Part shown: positions 1 to 9,462 of the stretch, piece by piece
Layout: each line of letters opens with the position of its first letter
Position numbering within the stretch: the stretch's first letter is position 1
Source of the DNA: Bacillota bacterium
Lineage (GTDB): Bacteria; Bacillota; Clostridia; Lachnospirales; Lachnospiraceae
Length of the DNA stretch: 64,000 bases
Reading direction: 5' to 3'
Assembly (NCBI GenBank): GCA_023435895.1
Contig: JAEZLH010000017.1
Coordinates: forward strand, 620,001 to 684,000
Position numbers and translations under genes: made by a program
The notes under the pieces: model-generated
What the model was told of the DNA's origin: nothing
Database searches by the model: none
Seen by the model: only the letters and a program-made list of their open reading frames with translations

Positions 1-1752
1 ATGCAAAGTAGCGCGAAACAGGGCAAGGCAGCGGTGGGTGTCGCTATTCGAGTTCTGGATGGATCAGATGCGAGCAAAATTCCTTATGTCATACCGGATT
101 CAAAGCAATCGGTAATGGATTATCATCAGATGAAACTATTTGGTATTACCAAAGGGATGGTACCAAAGGGAATTGAAATTATCAATAAGCCCTTCTCTTT
201 TTATGAGACATATAAAACCCTTGTACTGGCAGTGGCGGCTATTATTGCAGGGTTAATTATATTTATTAATATTCTGCTATTCTACATTCGCAAAATTAAC
301 AGGATGAAGAAGAATCTTGCAGAAAATCATGAAGAGTTGACACAGCTTTACGAAGAATTGACTGCATCGGATGAAGAGATGAGGCAGCAGTATGATGAAA
401 TTGTGCAGATCAATGAGAAAATCCGAATTGGAGATGAGAAGCTTACCTATCTTGCCTATCATGATGTTTTAACGGGATTACTGAATAAACTATCCCTTTA
501 TGAGAATTCCTCTGCCATATTTGCAAGTAATGATAAGAAGGCGGCCTTATTATTTATCGATATCGATAATTTTAAAAATGTGAACGATACCCTTGGTCAT
601 GCTTTTGGTGACTTAATCATTAAGGATATCAGTGAGAAGATTAGAGGATTATTTCAATATAATGACCATATCTATCGATTGAGCGGTGATGAATTCATTG
701 TGCTTTTCCCGGATATTGAGAATGTGAAAGAGGCTCAGGAGGGAGCTGAGAATATCTTGAATCTATTCTCAAAGGAGATAAAGATTCAAGACAGTTTGCT
801 TCGAATCAGTGTAAGTATTGGTATTGCAATACATCCGGATCATGGCAACCGACTAGAGCATTTATTAAAATATGCGGATATCGCCATGTATAAGGTAAAA
901 GAAAGCGGCAAGAAGAACTTTATGGTATATGATCCATTTTTGAGTGATGCCTTTAATGAAAGAGTCAATATGGAGAAATACTTAGAGAAGGCACTTGATA
1001 ATAATGAGTTCGAATTACACTATCAACCCCAAATTGATCCAATGACAAGTAAAATAGTGGGGTTTGAGGCGTTGCTTCGCTGGAATAGCCCGGAGCTAGG
1101 AAGAGTTTCTCCCCTACGATTTATCAAGGTGGCAGAGGATACTAGATACATTATCCCCCTTGGAACCTGGGTCATAAAGACCGCCTGCGCATTCTTAAGA
1201 CAGATACTGGATATGGGATATACGGATATGAATATGGCGATTAATATATCGATTTTGCAGTTATTGCAGTCGGATTTTTGTGATATTGTATTGGATACAT
1301 TAAAGGAGTATCATCTTGATCCGAAGTGTTTGGAGTTAGAAATCACAGAATCCATTCTGATGGAGTCCGTGGAAAGCATCGAAAATGATTTGAAGAAATT
1401 AAACGAGCACAATATTAATATTGCTCTGGATGATTTTGGTAAAGGATATTCTTCATTAAGCTACCTCAGTCAGCTTCCGATTAACACCTTAAAGGTCGAT
1501 AAATCCTTTATTGATTGTATTACTTATGAAAATGATAATACTTTAATCGGACATATTGTGGCCCTTGGTAAGAGCATGGGAATGAGTGTTATTGCAGAAG
1601 GGGTTGAGAAGCAGGAACAGCTGGAATATCTGATGCAGTATCATTGCGACAAGATTCAAGGGTATTATTACAGCAAGCCGCTGCCGGAGCAGGAGCTACT
1701 GAAATTACTAAATCAATCCGGTGAGTTGATGACAAGAAAAATAGTACCATAA
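1..1752 (+). CDS. GGDEF-EAL cyclic-di-GMP signalling protein, 5' truncated by window
   Basis: Membrane-anchored c-di-GMP turnover protein. Residues 1-65 resemble the end of an ABC-type substrate-binding sensor domain, so the true start lies upstream of the window. One membrane segment (about 73-95) is followed by a coiled coil (about 98-145), a GGDEF domain and an EAL domain. The GGDEF signature reads SGDEF (residues 228-232), a variant often still active. The EAL domain has E-A-L at 356-358, DDFG at 477-480 and the late EGVE motif, so phosphodiesterase activity is likely. Net direction of the enzyme cannot be told from sequence. A strong terminator follows directly. Confidence 0.93.
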   Translation: MQSSAKQGKAAVGVAIRVLDGSDASKIPYVIPDSKQSVMDYHQMKLFGITKGMVPKGIEIINKPFSFYETYKTLVLAVAAIIAGLIIFINILLFYIRKINRMKKNLAENHEELTQLYEELTASDEEMRQQYDEIVQINEKIRIGDEKLTYLAYHDVLTGLLNKLSLYENSSAIFASNDKKAALLFIDIDNFKNVNDTLGHAFGDLIIKDISEKIRGLFQYNDHIYRLSGDEFIVLFPDIENVKEAQEGAENILNLFSKEIKIQDSLLRISVSIGIAIHPDHGNRLEHLLKYADIAMYKVKESGKKNFMVYDPFLSDAFNERVNMEKYLEKALDNNEFELHYQPQIDPMTSKIVGFEALLRWNSPELGRVSPLRFIKVAEDTRYIIPLGTWVIKTACAFLRQILDMGYTDMNMAINISILQLLQSDFCDIVLDTLKEYHLDPKCLELEITESILMESVESIENDLKKLNEHNINIALDDFGKGYSSLSYLSQLPINTLKVDKSFIDCITYENDNTLIGHIVALGKSMGMSVIAEGVEKQEQLEYLMQYHCDKIQGYYYSKPLPEQELLKLLNQSGELMTRKIVP

Positions 1753-1755
1753 AGA

Positions 1756-1814
1756 AGAGCTTGATTACAGTACACCGAAGCATAATTCGGATATAAAGTA
1801 ATCAAGCTCTTTTC
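1756..1814. terminator. Bidirectional intrinsic terminator
   Basis: A perfect 13-bp inverted repeat (1756-1768 with 1798-1810) is followed by TTTT. It lies between two convergent genes and can serve both. Confidence 0.8.
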
Positions 1815-1895
1815 GTCATTAAAGTATTAGAATGAACTTTATACGGCTTTGCAATACATTAAATAAATTTGTTGATGGTTTTACAAATATTCTTA

Positions 1896-2993
1896 TTATG
1901 CTTGTACTGCAATCTCTTCCAAACGATCGATAATGGGTAGATGCTGGGTGCAAAGAGATTCGCATTGACCGCATTTAATGCATTCTGCTGCTTTCTCAAC
2001 CGGAATACCCCAGTGAAATTTCAATCGATTTACTGCACTGTTACCAAGAATCTTCTCATTATAGGAATCCATATATTTTGGAATATCAATATCTACAGGA
2101 CATGATTTGCAGTAGCCACATCCGGTACATAGATTGTTCAGCGTCATTCCCTTGCTTTCATATTCTTTAACAATCTCAGAAGCAGGTTTTTCCACCAGAT
2201 TTTCTACGGATTTCACTGCATCATCCACATGTTCCTTTGTGGTCATGCCACATAAAGTAACGGTAATCTCTTTATGGGATGCAACAAAGCGAAGAGCGGA
2301 CTGCGCTACATTAAGATCCGTTCCTTCAGTTAAGTAGTTAAATACCTTTGGATTGCTTGGAATTAAACCTCCACCCAAAGGATTCATAACAACAATACCC
2401 ATGCCATTATCGTGAGCGGCACTAATACCTGCTTGGCGGAAGCGATAATTTAATGCATTATATCCGATTAACATACCCTTGAAGGAGTTTGTCTTAATTA
2501 CTGCCTCTAAATCATTTCCTTGCATATGGGATGAGAAGGTGATATTACGAATTAGACCTTCTTCCTTTGCCTTCTGATAGGAATTGTACATAAGATCATA
2601 TTGCTTATCAAAGGACTCAAGATTAAGCATACACCAAAGGTAATAGAAATCAAGATAGTCAACTTTCAGACGGGAAAGGGAGGTTTCCAGTCTCTTACGG
2701 AATACATCCGGTGAAAATTCACCGCCATATACACCCATATTTACCTTAGATGAAACATAGAAGCTGTCTCTTGGCAACTGAGAGAGTGCCAAACCAGTAA
2801 TTTCTTCACTCTTATCATTGCAATAGAAAGGAGCTGTATCAAAGAAATTAATCCCCTTCTCATGCGCATATAAAGCTACTTCAGCACATTTTTCAAAATT
2901 ACCGGCTTTTACATCGGCATCATTATATCTCATCGCTCCCATGCCGATTGCAGATACTTTCATATCCGTATCACCATATTGCTTGTAGTACAT
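1896..2993 (-). CDS. Aldo/keto reductase with C-terminal 4Fe-4S domain
   Basis: Predicted NAD(P)H-dependent oxidoreductase of the aldo/keto reductase superfamily (COG1453 type). The N-terminal TIM barrel shows GMGAMRYND and the FFDTAPFY segment carrying the catalytic Asp and Tyr. The C-terminus adds two cysteine clusters (CTGCGYCKSCP and CIKCGQCESLC), as expected for a ferredoxin-like 4Fe-4S module. The start at 2993 (MYYKQYG) is chosen because GGAGGT lies 7 bases before it; an in-frame ATG five codons earlier overlaps that ribosome site. The substrate is unknown. Confidence 0.92.
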   Translation of the reverse strand: MYYKQYGDTDMKVSAIGMGAMRYNDADVKAGNFEKCAEVALYAHEKGINFFDTAPFYCNDKSEEITGLALSQLPRDSFYVSSKVNMGVYGGEFSPDVFRKRLETSLSRLKVDYLDFYYLWCMLNLESFDKQYDLMYNSYQKAKEEGLIRNITFSSHMQGNDLEAVIKTNSFKGMLIGYNALNYRFRQAGISAAHDNGMGIVVMNPLGGGLIPSNPKVFNYLTEGTDLNVAQSALRFVASHKEITVTLCGMTTKEHVDDAVKSVENLVEKPASEIVKEYESKGMTLNNLCTGCGYCKSCPVDIDIPKYMDSYNEKILGNSAVNRLKFHWGIPVEKAAECIKCGQCESLCTQHLPIIDRLEEIAVQA

Positions 2994-3039
2994 TGTTAAG
3001 ACCTCCATTATTCGTTGTTGATATCAATAGTTGATTAAG

Positions 3040-3205
3040 AGATTAAGGCGTCAAACGGTCTGACAATTAAAAAAATCACTCTTCAATGATAATATATAGG
3101 ATAATTGAACATCAAATACATTTTCATCGGTGCTGCATTCTTTTGCTTTATGCAAATTGCCAATGAACTCTGTTGAAAGAAATTTTTACACCTTAATCAT
3201 ATTTG
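3040..3205. repeat. MITE-like inverted-repeat element, short copy
   Basis: The ends are imperfect inverted repeats: ATTAAGGCGTCAAACGGTCTG on the left, and a right end whose reverse complement begins ATTAAGGTGTAAAAA. The inner right half (about 3110-3200) closely matches 5630-5722 of the longer copy, including the shared block CTTTATGCAAATT. No ORF is present. It fills most of the 580-bp gap upstream of the reductase gene. Confidence 0.6.
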
Positions 3206-3360
3206 CATAAAAATAAGTATAACACATCCAGGGTATTCTGTGAATAATGTATCGGATTGGAATTGATGTAGTATTTTATAGTAATCGAAGTGATAGCAAA
3301 ACCTGGTTTTGACCATACGCTTGGAATAGAGCAGATCATATCCACACCGAGGATCAGAAA

Positions 3361-3480
3361 GATCATTGACTATATCAATAAATCACTGCCTATATCAATA
3401 AATCATTGCCTATATCAATGAATCATTGCCTAAATCAATAAATCATTGCCTTAATTAATAAATCGTTACATATATCAAAG
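3361..3480. repeat. Tandem repeat, six 20-bp units
   Basis: Six head-to-tail units of 20 bp with consensus AATCATTGCCTATATCAATA run without interruption. The outer units are more diverged than the inner ones. The repeat is noncoding and lies upstream of the TraX-like gene. Confidence 0.85.
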
Positions 3481-3589
3481 ATAGAGATTGTCGGTGCATA
3501 AAATAGGAATAAGTTTGACTTTTAAAATCATCTTAGATAGAATAATCTATAACAGTCAGTTGCAAAATGGAAGGAATGGTTCTTAGAAT

Positions 3590-4387
3590 ATGAATAACTA
3601 TCAATTAAAAATAATTGCAATAACAGCAATGCTTATTGACCATATTGGAGCAATCTTTCTTTCTCCGGACGTAAATTATGGTTTGTATCTAATGTGTCGC
3701 AGCATCGGAAGAATTGCTTTTCCAATCTTCGTGTTTCTTATTGTAGAGGGATTTTATCATACCAGTAATTTGAAAAAATATCTGTTGCGACTAGGTGTTT
3801 TTGCACTCATCTCGGAGGTGCCATTTGACTTGGCATTTTATAAATATCACTATGGGATTAGCTTTCTAGATGATCTGAATAAAGCAGTAAATCAGCCTTC
3901 ACATTTTAAACTTCTTTTTGATAGACTGATTGCAGCTCAGAATGTATTTTTTACCCTATTTCTGGGGTTGTTATTGATAACTCTTATGAATATGGTAGAA
4001 AGAAGATTTAATAAAAATATGACGGATTATGCAATCGCCAACTCTATAGATGCCGTCTTAGTCATTACAATATGCGCAGCTTCCTATGTGCTTGATACGG
4101 ATTATAGTATTGCGGGAATATTGATGATTGTGGCTTATTTCCTATTCAGAGGAAATATCACAATGCTTGCTTTGAGTACCATCTTCATTATGGGTACTAT
4201 GTTATGTAACTGGCTTGCATTTTTCCAATATAACAATCCAAGGAGTATAATAGCTATTCTTGCGGTACTTGCAATTATACCGATTCGCTTCTATAACGGA
4301 AAGAAGGGTAAAAATATAAAATATTTATTTTATGCTTTCTACCCTGTTCACCTGTTATTATTATTTTTCATAAAAAATATGCTCTAA
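3590..4387 (+). CDS. TraX family membrane protein
   Basis: A 265-residue multi-pass membrane protein that resembles the TraX family (the F-plasmid member acetylates pilin; chromosomal Firmicute members are of unknown role). The family N-terminus LKIIAITAMLIDHIGA is followed by GRIAFPIFVFLIVEGF and a SEVPFDLAF segment. About seven hydrophobic segments are visible. It stands alone, with 20-bp repeats upstream and a convergent small gene downstream. Confidence 0.85.
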   Translation: MNNYQLKIIAITAMLIDHIGAIFLSPDVNYGLYLMCRSIGRIAFPIFVFLIVEGFYHTSNLKKYLLRLGVFALISEVPFDLAFYKYHYGISFLDDLNKAVNQPSHFKLLFDRLIAAQNVFFTLFLGLLLITLMNMVERRFNKNMTDYAIANSIDAVLVITICAASYVLDTDYSIAGILMIVAYFLFRGNITMLALSTIFIMGTMLCNWLAFFQYNNPRSIIAILAVLAIIPIRFYNGKKGKNIKYLFYAFYPVHLLLLFFIKNML

Positions 4388-4412
4388 AAACAGCTTAATT
4401 CATGTTAGAAGA

Positions 4413-4586
4413 CTAGCCCTGAACACGGTTGACCCCGGAAGTGGAGTAACGGTCATGTTTTGACTTGGACCTGCTGTCTTCATTCGATGATAGATATTTG
4501 TCAGGGTAGTAATACTTGGATTGATAGTCATTCATACTATTAGTTGACGGGAAACGATAGGTTCTTTTGGTAGGTTCAAAATACAT
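4413..4586 (-). CDS. Small basic, tyrosine/serine-rich protein (57 aa)
   Basis: A short ORF with a very good ribosome site (AAGGAGG, 7 bases before ATG) encodes 57 residues starting MYFEPTKRTYRFPS and rich in Tyr, Ser, Lys and Arg (a YQSKYYYPDKY segment in the middle). No domain is recognised and no membrane segment is present. It is convergent with the TraX-like gene. The claim that it is real rests on the ribosome site and a protein-like composition. Confidence 0.6.
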   Translation of the reverse strand: MYFEPTKRTYRFPSTNSMNDYQSKYYYPDKYLSSNEDSRSKSKHDRYSTSGVNRVQG

Positions 4587-4904
4587 TTCACAATCCTCCT
4601 TACATCGTCTTCATTCTAGGTACACCTTTGATATTTGCATGTCCAGTTATAAATGCTTTCTATATAAATTGTTTTAGAGTAAATTAAATCATGATTTATA
4701 TTAATATTGTTCGAGAATCTTGAGCCATCTATACTAGTACAATGTTTACAAAAACCTTGGTAACTATACAGAAGTTTTCAAAAATTTGTGTTTTAAAAAT
4801 AGAAGTCTCAAAACGTAGTTACAATTGTCGCAGTCACAGTATCAAAAGGGTTTTTATAACCCGAATCAATCATAAAACAAAATTTAGCGATCAGGAGAAA
4901 ACGT
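4587..4904. other. Intergenic region between divergent genes
   Basis: AT-rich spacer upstream of both the 57-residue gene (minus) and the DUF5721-like gene (plus). It should hold both promoters. I see no ORF, no clear repeat and no recognisable operator. Confidence 0.5.
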
Positions 4905-5405
4905 ATGATATCACTTAACATCCCAGAGGTGAAGCAGTTTATGGCAAAGCTGTTAACAAATATATCCTTTGATTCTTTTTTATTAAGAGAGTTAGAACTT
5001 CAAACCTTTACCAATTTCAAAATTGCAGGGCAGTTGAATGAAGATTTTTTTTCTAAAGAGGAACTGGAAGAAAGAGCAGAGAAAGACTTTGTAGCATGGA
5101 ATGAAGTCAGACAAACTGTATTTTCAATGATTAAAGGAAATAAAACTCCCCTGTCCTTGAAAATTGTATTCCAACTTTCTGCCAGTCAATGTGAAGAGTT
5201 GGTACAGCGTGCAGGAGGACGGCTTCGAATGGAGGAAGTTGGCGGACTGTATCTGAATGTTCGATTTGAAAAGGGAAGTCTTCATATTATAACGGGCACG
5301 GCAATCAAGACCTTTACAATGGATAAGACCTTGGAGCGGGAATGGGATGAGGATGTGAAGAAAATCCTTCGTGAAAATGGAATTATATTTGAAGAATTAA
5401 TTTAG
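4905..5405 (+). CDS. DUF5721-like family protein
   Basis: A soluble 166-residue protein starting MISLNIPEVKQFMAKLL, resembling the DUF5721 family seen in Lachnospiraceae; function unknown. It has a central charged helix region and a beta-rich C-terminal half (GGLYLNVRFEKGSLHIITG). The start follows CAGGAGAAAACGT. The gene is monocistronic, flanked on the right by the long inverted-repeat element. Confidence 0.75.
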   Translation: MISLNIPEVKQFMAKLLTNISFDSFLLRELELQTFTNFKIAGQLNEDFFSKEELEERAEKDFVAWNEVRQTVFSMIKGNKTPLSLKIVFQLSASQCEELVQRAGGRLRMEEVGGLYLNVRFEKGSLHIITGTAIKTFTMDKTLEREWDEDVKKILRENGIIFEELI

Positions 5406-5727
5406 GTTGTCAAAAGGTCTGTTTATACTGTGGCACTAGCAATTTGCATAAAGCAAAAGATTCATGCTTCGATAAAAATGTATAAGATGTTCTAATTATC
5501 TAATAATTTGAGTTATACATATCATAAAACAGATAACTCGCTACGATAACTCGTTACGATAAATCGTTACGATAAATCGTTACGCTCAGACAAATCTGTT
5601 TTATGATATAACACAAATTATCAGATAAAAGAACATCTAATACATTTTCATAGGCGCATTCATTCTTTCGCTTTATGCAAATTACCAATGAAATCTGTAG
5701 AAAGACCTTTTAACACCTAAATCAAGA
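5402..5727. repeat. MITE-like long inverted repeat with 13-bp tandem repeats at its centre
   Basis: The left arm (5402-5525) and right arm (about 5590-5727) are imperfect inverted repeats over more than 100 bp. Ends read TTAGGTTGTCAAAAGGTCT and AGACCTTTTAACACCTAA. The centre (about 5537-5588) holds about four copies of a 13-bp unit, CTCGTTACGATAA. The right arm matches the copy at 3110-3200. No transposase ORF is present, so mobility would need an enzyme in trans. Confidence 0.7.
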
Positions 5728-5744
5728 ATAGATTAATAATTTTG

Positions 5745-5771
5745 TTAGCACTCTTGGTTAAAGAGTGCTAA
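5745..5771. promoter_or_regulatory. CIRCE operator (HrcA binding site)
   Basis: Perfect match to the CIRCE consensus: TTAGCACTC, nine bases, GAGTGCTAA. It sits immediately upstream of the htpG -35 box, so htpG is expected to be repressed by HrcA and induced by heat or protein stress. Confidence 0.97.
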
Positions 5772-5778
5772 TTTTTTC

Positions 5779-5807
5779 TTGACATTTATTAGGGGCAGTA
5801 TTATTAT
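5779..5807 (+). promoter_or_regulatory. htpG promoter
   Basis: TTGACA (5779-5784), a 17-bp spacer and TATTAT (5802-5807), directly after CIRCE. It places the transcript start near 5814 and excludes the longest ORF start at 5779. Confidence 0.85.
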
Positions 5808-5931
5808 ATTTTTGAAGGAATTTTACAGATGCTTTCACTTAGATAGTGGAGCTAAGGGTGGTACAGATTGCGAAGAGAAGAAAGAGCGCACTGTTATTCC
5901 AAAAAATAAAGAAAGAAAAAGGAGTGTCATG

Positions 5932-7971
5932 ATGAGTACAGAACGCGGTAATTTATCAATTCATTCAGAGAATATTTTCCCAATTATTAAGAAATGGTTA
6001 TATTCAGACCATGACATCTTTATCCGTGAGATTATCTCCAACGGAAGCGATGCAATTACAAAGTTAAAGAAACTTGAGATTATGGGAGAGGCAGATATCC
6101 CGGAAGATAATAAGTATAAGCTGACCGTTACCATCAATCCGGAAGAGAAGAGCATTACCTTCTCCGATAACGGTATTGGTATGACAGCGGACGAAGTAAG
6201 AGAATACATTAATCAGATTGCTTTCTCCGGTGCACAGAAGTTCATGGAACAATACAAGGACAAGACCAATGAAGATCAGATTATCGGCCACTTTGGCTTG
6301 GGCTTCTATTCCGCATTTATGGTGGCTAAGCGTGTTGCAATTGAGACCTTGTCCTGGCAGCCGGATGCAAAGGCGGTTCATTGGGAATCAGATGGTGGAA
6401 CCGAATATGAGATGGGCGATAGTGATAAGACGGAACGTGGTACCGATATCACTTTATACCTTAACGATGACAGCTACGAATTCTCCAATGAATATCGTGT
6501 GAAAGATGTAATCAAAAAATACTGTTCCTTTATGCCAGTAGAAATCTACTTTGTTAATGCAAATGAACCGGTGAAGGAAGAGAAGGAAGAAGTAATTGAT
6601 GCAGCCGTGGATGAAGATGGTGTGGTAGAAGAGGCAGCAGAGAAGGCTGAGAATAAAGGTCCTCAGCCCATCAACAATCCCCATCCTTTATGGGCAAAAC
6701 ATCCCAATGAGTGTACGGAAGAAGAATATAAGAGCTTTTACCGTGATGTATTCCAGGATTATAAAGAGCCTTTATTCTGGATTCATCTGAATATGGATTA
6801 TCCGTTTAACTTAAAGGGTATCTTATATTTCCCTAAGATTAATACAGAGTATGATTCTCTGGAAGGTTTGATTAAATTATATAATAACCAGGTGTTTATT
6901 GCAGATAACATCAAAGAAGTTATTCCTGAATTCCTGATGCTGTTAAAGGGTGTAATCGATTGTCCTGATCTTCCTCTTAACGTATCCAGAAGTGCATTGC
7001 AAAATGATGGTTTTGTTAAGAAGATTTCTGATTATATCTCCAAGAAGGTTGCAGATAAACTCTCCGGTATGTTCAAGGTGGAGAGAGAGTCTTATGAAAA
7101 ATTCTGGGATGATATCAGTCCATTCATTAAGTTCGGTTGCTTAAAGGATGACAAATTCCGCGAGAAGATGAAGGATGCAATTATTTATAAGAATCTGGAA
7201 GGCAAATATATTACACTTGCTGATTATATAGAAGCAAATAAGAGTGATGAAACAGTAGAGGATAATCAGGAGGTTGTGGAAGCAGAGCAGGAGCATGTAC
7301 ATGATGAAAATTGTGATCACGACCACGACCATGAGCATGATCACGAGGTGGAGGAAGAGAAAAAGACCACTGTTTATTATGTAACAGATCTGAAACAGCA
7401 GAGCCAGTATGTCAATATGTTTAAAGAAGCAGGTGTGGATGCGTTCATCCTGACTCACAACATTGATCAGCCATTTATCTCCCAGCTAGAGTACCAAGAA
7501 AAGAACATCAAATTCCAGCGTATTGATGCAGATATCACCGATGGCTTTAAGGAAGAGACAAAGAAGAAGGACCAGAAGGTGCTGAAGAATAACACGGAAG
7601 CAATGACAAAATTATTCCGTAAAGTTCTTGGTAGAGAGAAGCTTGAGGTTAAGGTGGAGAAGTTCAAGAATGAAAATATATCTTCCTTAATCACATTATC
7701 CGAGGAAAGCCGCAGAATGCAGGAAATGATGAAAATGTACAACATGGGCGGCATGGATATGGGTGGATTAGATGCCGGAGAGACTCTGGTACTGAATGCT
7801 AATAATAAATTAGTTCAGTTCATCCTTACCAACGATGCAGCAGAGAAAACTCCATTATTCTGTGAGCAGTTATATGACCTTGCTTTACTGGGACATAAGC
7901 CGTTAGAGCCAGAGGCAATGACTAAGTTTATCCAAAGAAGCAATGAGATTATGCTTGCTTTAGCAAAATAA
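5932..7971 (+). CDS. htpG: Chaperone HtpG (Hsp90) with His-rich insertion
   Basis: ATP-dependent Hsp90-family chaperone of the cytosol, 679 residues. The N-terminal GHKL ATPase has the helix FIREIISNGSDAITKLKK, the DNGIGM motif and GHFGLGFYSAFMV; middle and C-terminal domains follow. The start at 5932 has AAGGAG at a 7-base spacing; an ATG three bases earlier is too close. Two features are unusual: an acidic Glu/Ala/Val linker (about residues 215-245), and residues 455-471 with seven His in 17 positions (HDHDHEHDH core), a possible metal-binding loop. CIRCE lies upstream and a terminator downstream. Confidence 0.97.
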   Translation: MSTERGNLSIHSENIFPIIKKWLYSDHDIFIREIISNGSDAITKLKKLEIMGEADIPEDNKYKLTVTINPEEKSITFSDNGIGMTADEVREYINQIAFSGAQKFMEQYKDKTNEDQIIGHFGLGFYSAFMVAKRVAIETLSWQPDAKAVHWESDGGTEYEMGDSDKTERGTDITLYLNDDSYEFSNEYRVKDVIKKYCSFMPVEIYFVNANEPVKEEKEEVIDAAVDEDGVVEEAAEKAENKGPQPINNPHPLWAKHPNECTEEEYKSFYRDVFQDYKEPLFWIHLNMDYPFNLKGILYFPKINTEYDSLEGLIKLYNNQVFIADNIKEVIPEFLMLLKGVIDCPDLPLNVSRSALQNDGFVKKISDYISKKVADKLSGMFKVERESYEKFWDDISPFIKFGCLKDDKFREKMKDAIIYKNLEGKYITLADYIEANKSDETVEDNQEVVEAEQEHVHDENCDHDHDHEHDHEVEEEKKTTVYYVTDLKQQSQYVNMFKEAGVDAFILTHNIDQPFISQLEYQEKNIKFQRIDADITDGFKEETKKKDQKVLKNNTEAMTKLFRKVLGREKLEVKVEKFKNENISSLITLSEESRRMQEMMKMYNMGGMDMGGLDAGETLVLNANNKLVQFILTNDAAEKTPLFCEQLYDLALLGHKPLEPEAMTKFIQRSNEIMLALAK

Positions 7972-8021
7972 GAGTTATGATTTGACTAAATTCTTTATTA
8001 AAATTTATATTGACTATGCCC

Positions 8022-8053
8022 AGGAACACGGATTTCTAATCTGTGTTCCTGTT
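8022..8053 (+). terminator. Intrinsic terminator after htpG
   Basis: An 11-bp stem (8022-8032 with 8040-8050, one G-T pair) with a 7-base loop is followed by GTTT. Confidence 0.75.
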
Positions 8054-8168
8054 TGCGTATAAACAGGTTTTTTGCGTAAAATACGTAATAAATAAGGGAG
8101 GAACGGATAAAATGTAATTGTAAAATTATTATAAAATGAAGAAAGCTCTTGATAAAAGGAGTGTCAAT

Positions 8169-8225
8169 ATGTTATTATATAGTAATAAAAACTATATGAT
8201 AAAGTATGCCGATTTGATGATATGA
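8169..8225 (+). CDS. Possible 18-codon leader ORF upstream of degV-like gene
   Basis: AAAAGGAG lies before an ATG starting an 18-codon ORF (MLLYSNKNYMIKYADLMI). The ORF overlaps a small hairpin (ATATAGT with ACTATAT). It ends 76 bp before the DegV start. It could be chance; only the good ribosome site supports it. The rest of the 330-bp gap shows only the htpG terminator. Confidence 0.25.
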   Translation: MLLYSNKNYMIKYADLMI

Positions 8226-8301
8226 CTTTGAATACAACATAAGGGAAATTATGGAATTACGCATGCCAAATTATCATTGTTATAAACAGGAGGATGAATA
8301 G

Positions 8302-9138
8302 ATGTCGTACAGAATTATCGGAGACAGCTGCACGGATTTACCGCAATCAATGAAGGAGAATACGAATATTAAGCTGGTTCCCCTAACTCTTATTGTAGAT
8401 GATGTTCCAATCGTAGATGATGAAACTTTTAATCAGCAGGACTTTATCAGCAGAGTGAAAGCCAGCCCCAAAAGCCCTAAGTCAGCATGCCCTTCCCCGG
8501 AAGATTATATGAAGCATTTTGACTGTGAGGGTGATGTATACGTTGTTACTTTATCTTCACAGCTAAGCGGCTCCTATAACAGTGCGGAAGTAGCAAAGAA
8601 TATATATTTGGAAGAACACCCTGATAAAAATATTGAAATTATTGATTCAAGAGGTGCATCAGTGGCTCAAACCCTCATCACTAAGAAGTTGATTGAATTA
8701 ATTGAGTCGAATCATACATTTGAAGAAATCGTTAAGAAAATCACTACGTTCCGAGATGAATTGCAATTAAAGTTTGTAATCGAAACGCTGGAAACCCTCA
8801 GAAAGAACGGTCGATTAAGCGGCTTGCAGGCATTTATCGCAAATGCGCTTAATATAAAACCCGTAATGGCCGCCACTCCCGAGGGAACCATATGCAAATT
8901 GGATCAGGCAAGAGGAATTGTAAAAGCATTGTTGTTGATGGCAAAGGCAATTGAGCAGGACGTCGTAAGACCCCAGGAGAAAATCCTTGGTATTGCACAT
9001 TGCAATTGCCGTGAGAGAGCGGAATATATTAAGAATGAAATATTAAAGAGAGTACCCTTTAAGGATTGCTTGATTGTAGATATGGCTGGTGTGAGCACCA
9101 TGTATGCTAATGAGGGCGGGATTATTGTGGCGTATTAG
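8302..9138 (+). CDS. DegV family fatty-acid-binding protein
   Basis: A 278-residue DegV protein. Family members bind a fatty acid between two domains, and some (FakB) present it to the FakA kinase for phospholipid synthesis. Signatures visible: GDSCTDLP at the N-terminus, SSQLSGSYNSA, and ETLETLRKNGRLSG, the family's most conserved stretch. The start follows AGGAGG. It is monocistronic with a terminator downstream. Confidence 0.93.
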   Translation: MSYRIIGDSCTDLPQSMKENTNIKLVPLTLIVDDVPIVDDETFNQQDFISRVKASPKSPKSACPSPEDYMKHFDCEGDVYVVTLSSQLSGSYNSAEVAKNIYLEEHPDKNIEIIDSRGASVAQTLITKKLIELIESNHTFEEIVKKITTFRDELQLKFVIETLETLRKNGRLSGLQAFIANALNIKPVMAATPEGTICKLDQARGIVKALLLMAKAIEQDVVRPQEKILGIAHCNCRERAEYIKNEILKRVPFKDCLIVDMAGVSTMYANEGGIIVAY

Positions 9139-9211
9139 AGAGAGAGAAGTGCTAGCGAAAAACTCCTTCAACGAGTAATAATAGTTCTACAATAGGAAAA
9201 TAAAATTGTAT

Positions 9212-9258
9212 AACGCAGGATTAAGAAGTGCCCAGTGCACCTCTTGCCCTGCGTTTTT
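9212..9258 (+). terminator. Intrinsic terminator after degV-like gene
   Basis: Stem AACGCAGG (9212-9219) with CCTGCGTT (9248-9255), plus an inner GTGC/GCAC helix, followed by a T run. Confidence 0.7.
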
Positions 9259-9462
9259 GTATGTTCGTAAAGAGCTGGATGATGAGCCGAATATAATGGA
9301 ATAAAAAGGTGGCAAATTTCTTTCATCAGTGCTATACTTTTGAAAAAGAATGTATTGATTTTATGAAATAGATAATTAGCCAGAGTTTTGATTAAATCCT
9401 TGTCTACTTAAGCGTTTGACACGCTCATTTTATAACGGCTTTTTAAAAAGGAAGGAGATTAT

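Noticed and set aside
3361..3480. CRISPR array
   Set aside because: The 20-bp units are contiguous with no spacers, and no cas genes are near.
5779..5931. Longer N-terminus for HtpG starting at 5779
   Set aside because: The first codon overlaps the -35 box, transcription starts near 5814, and the extra residues are unlike Hsp90. AAGGAG supports 5932.
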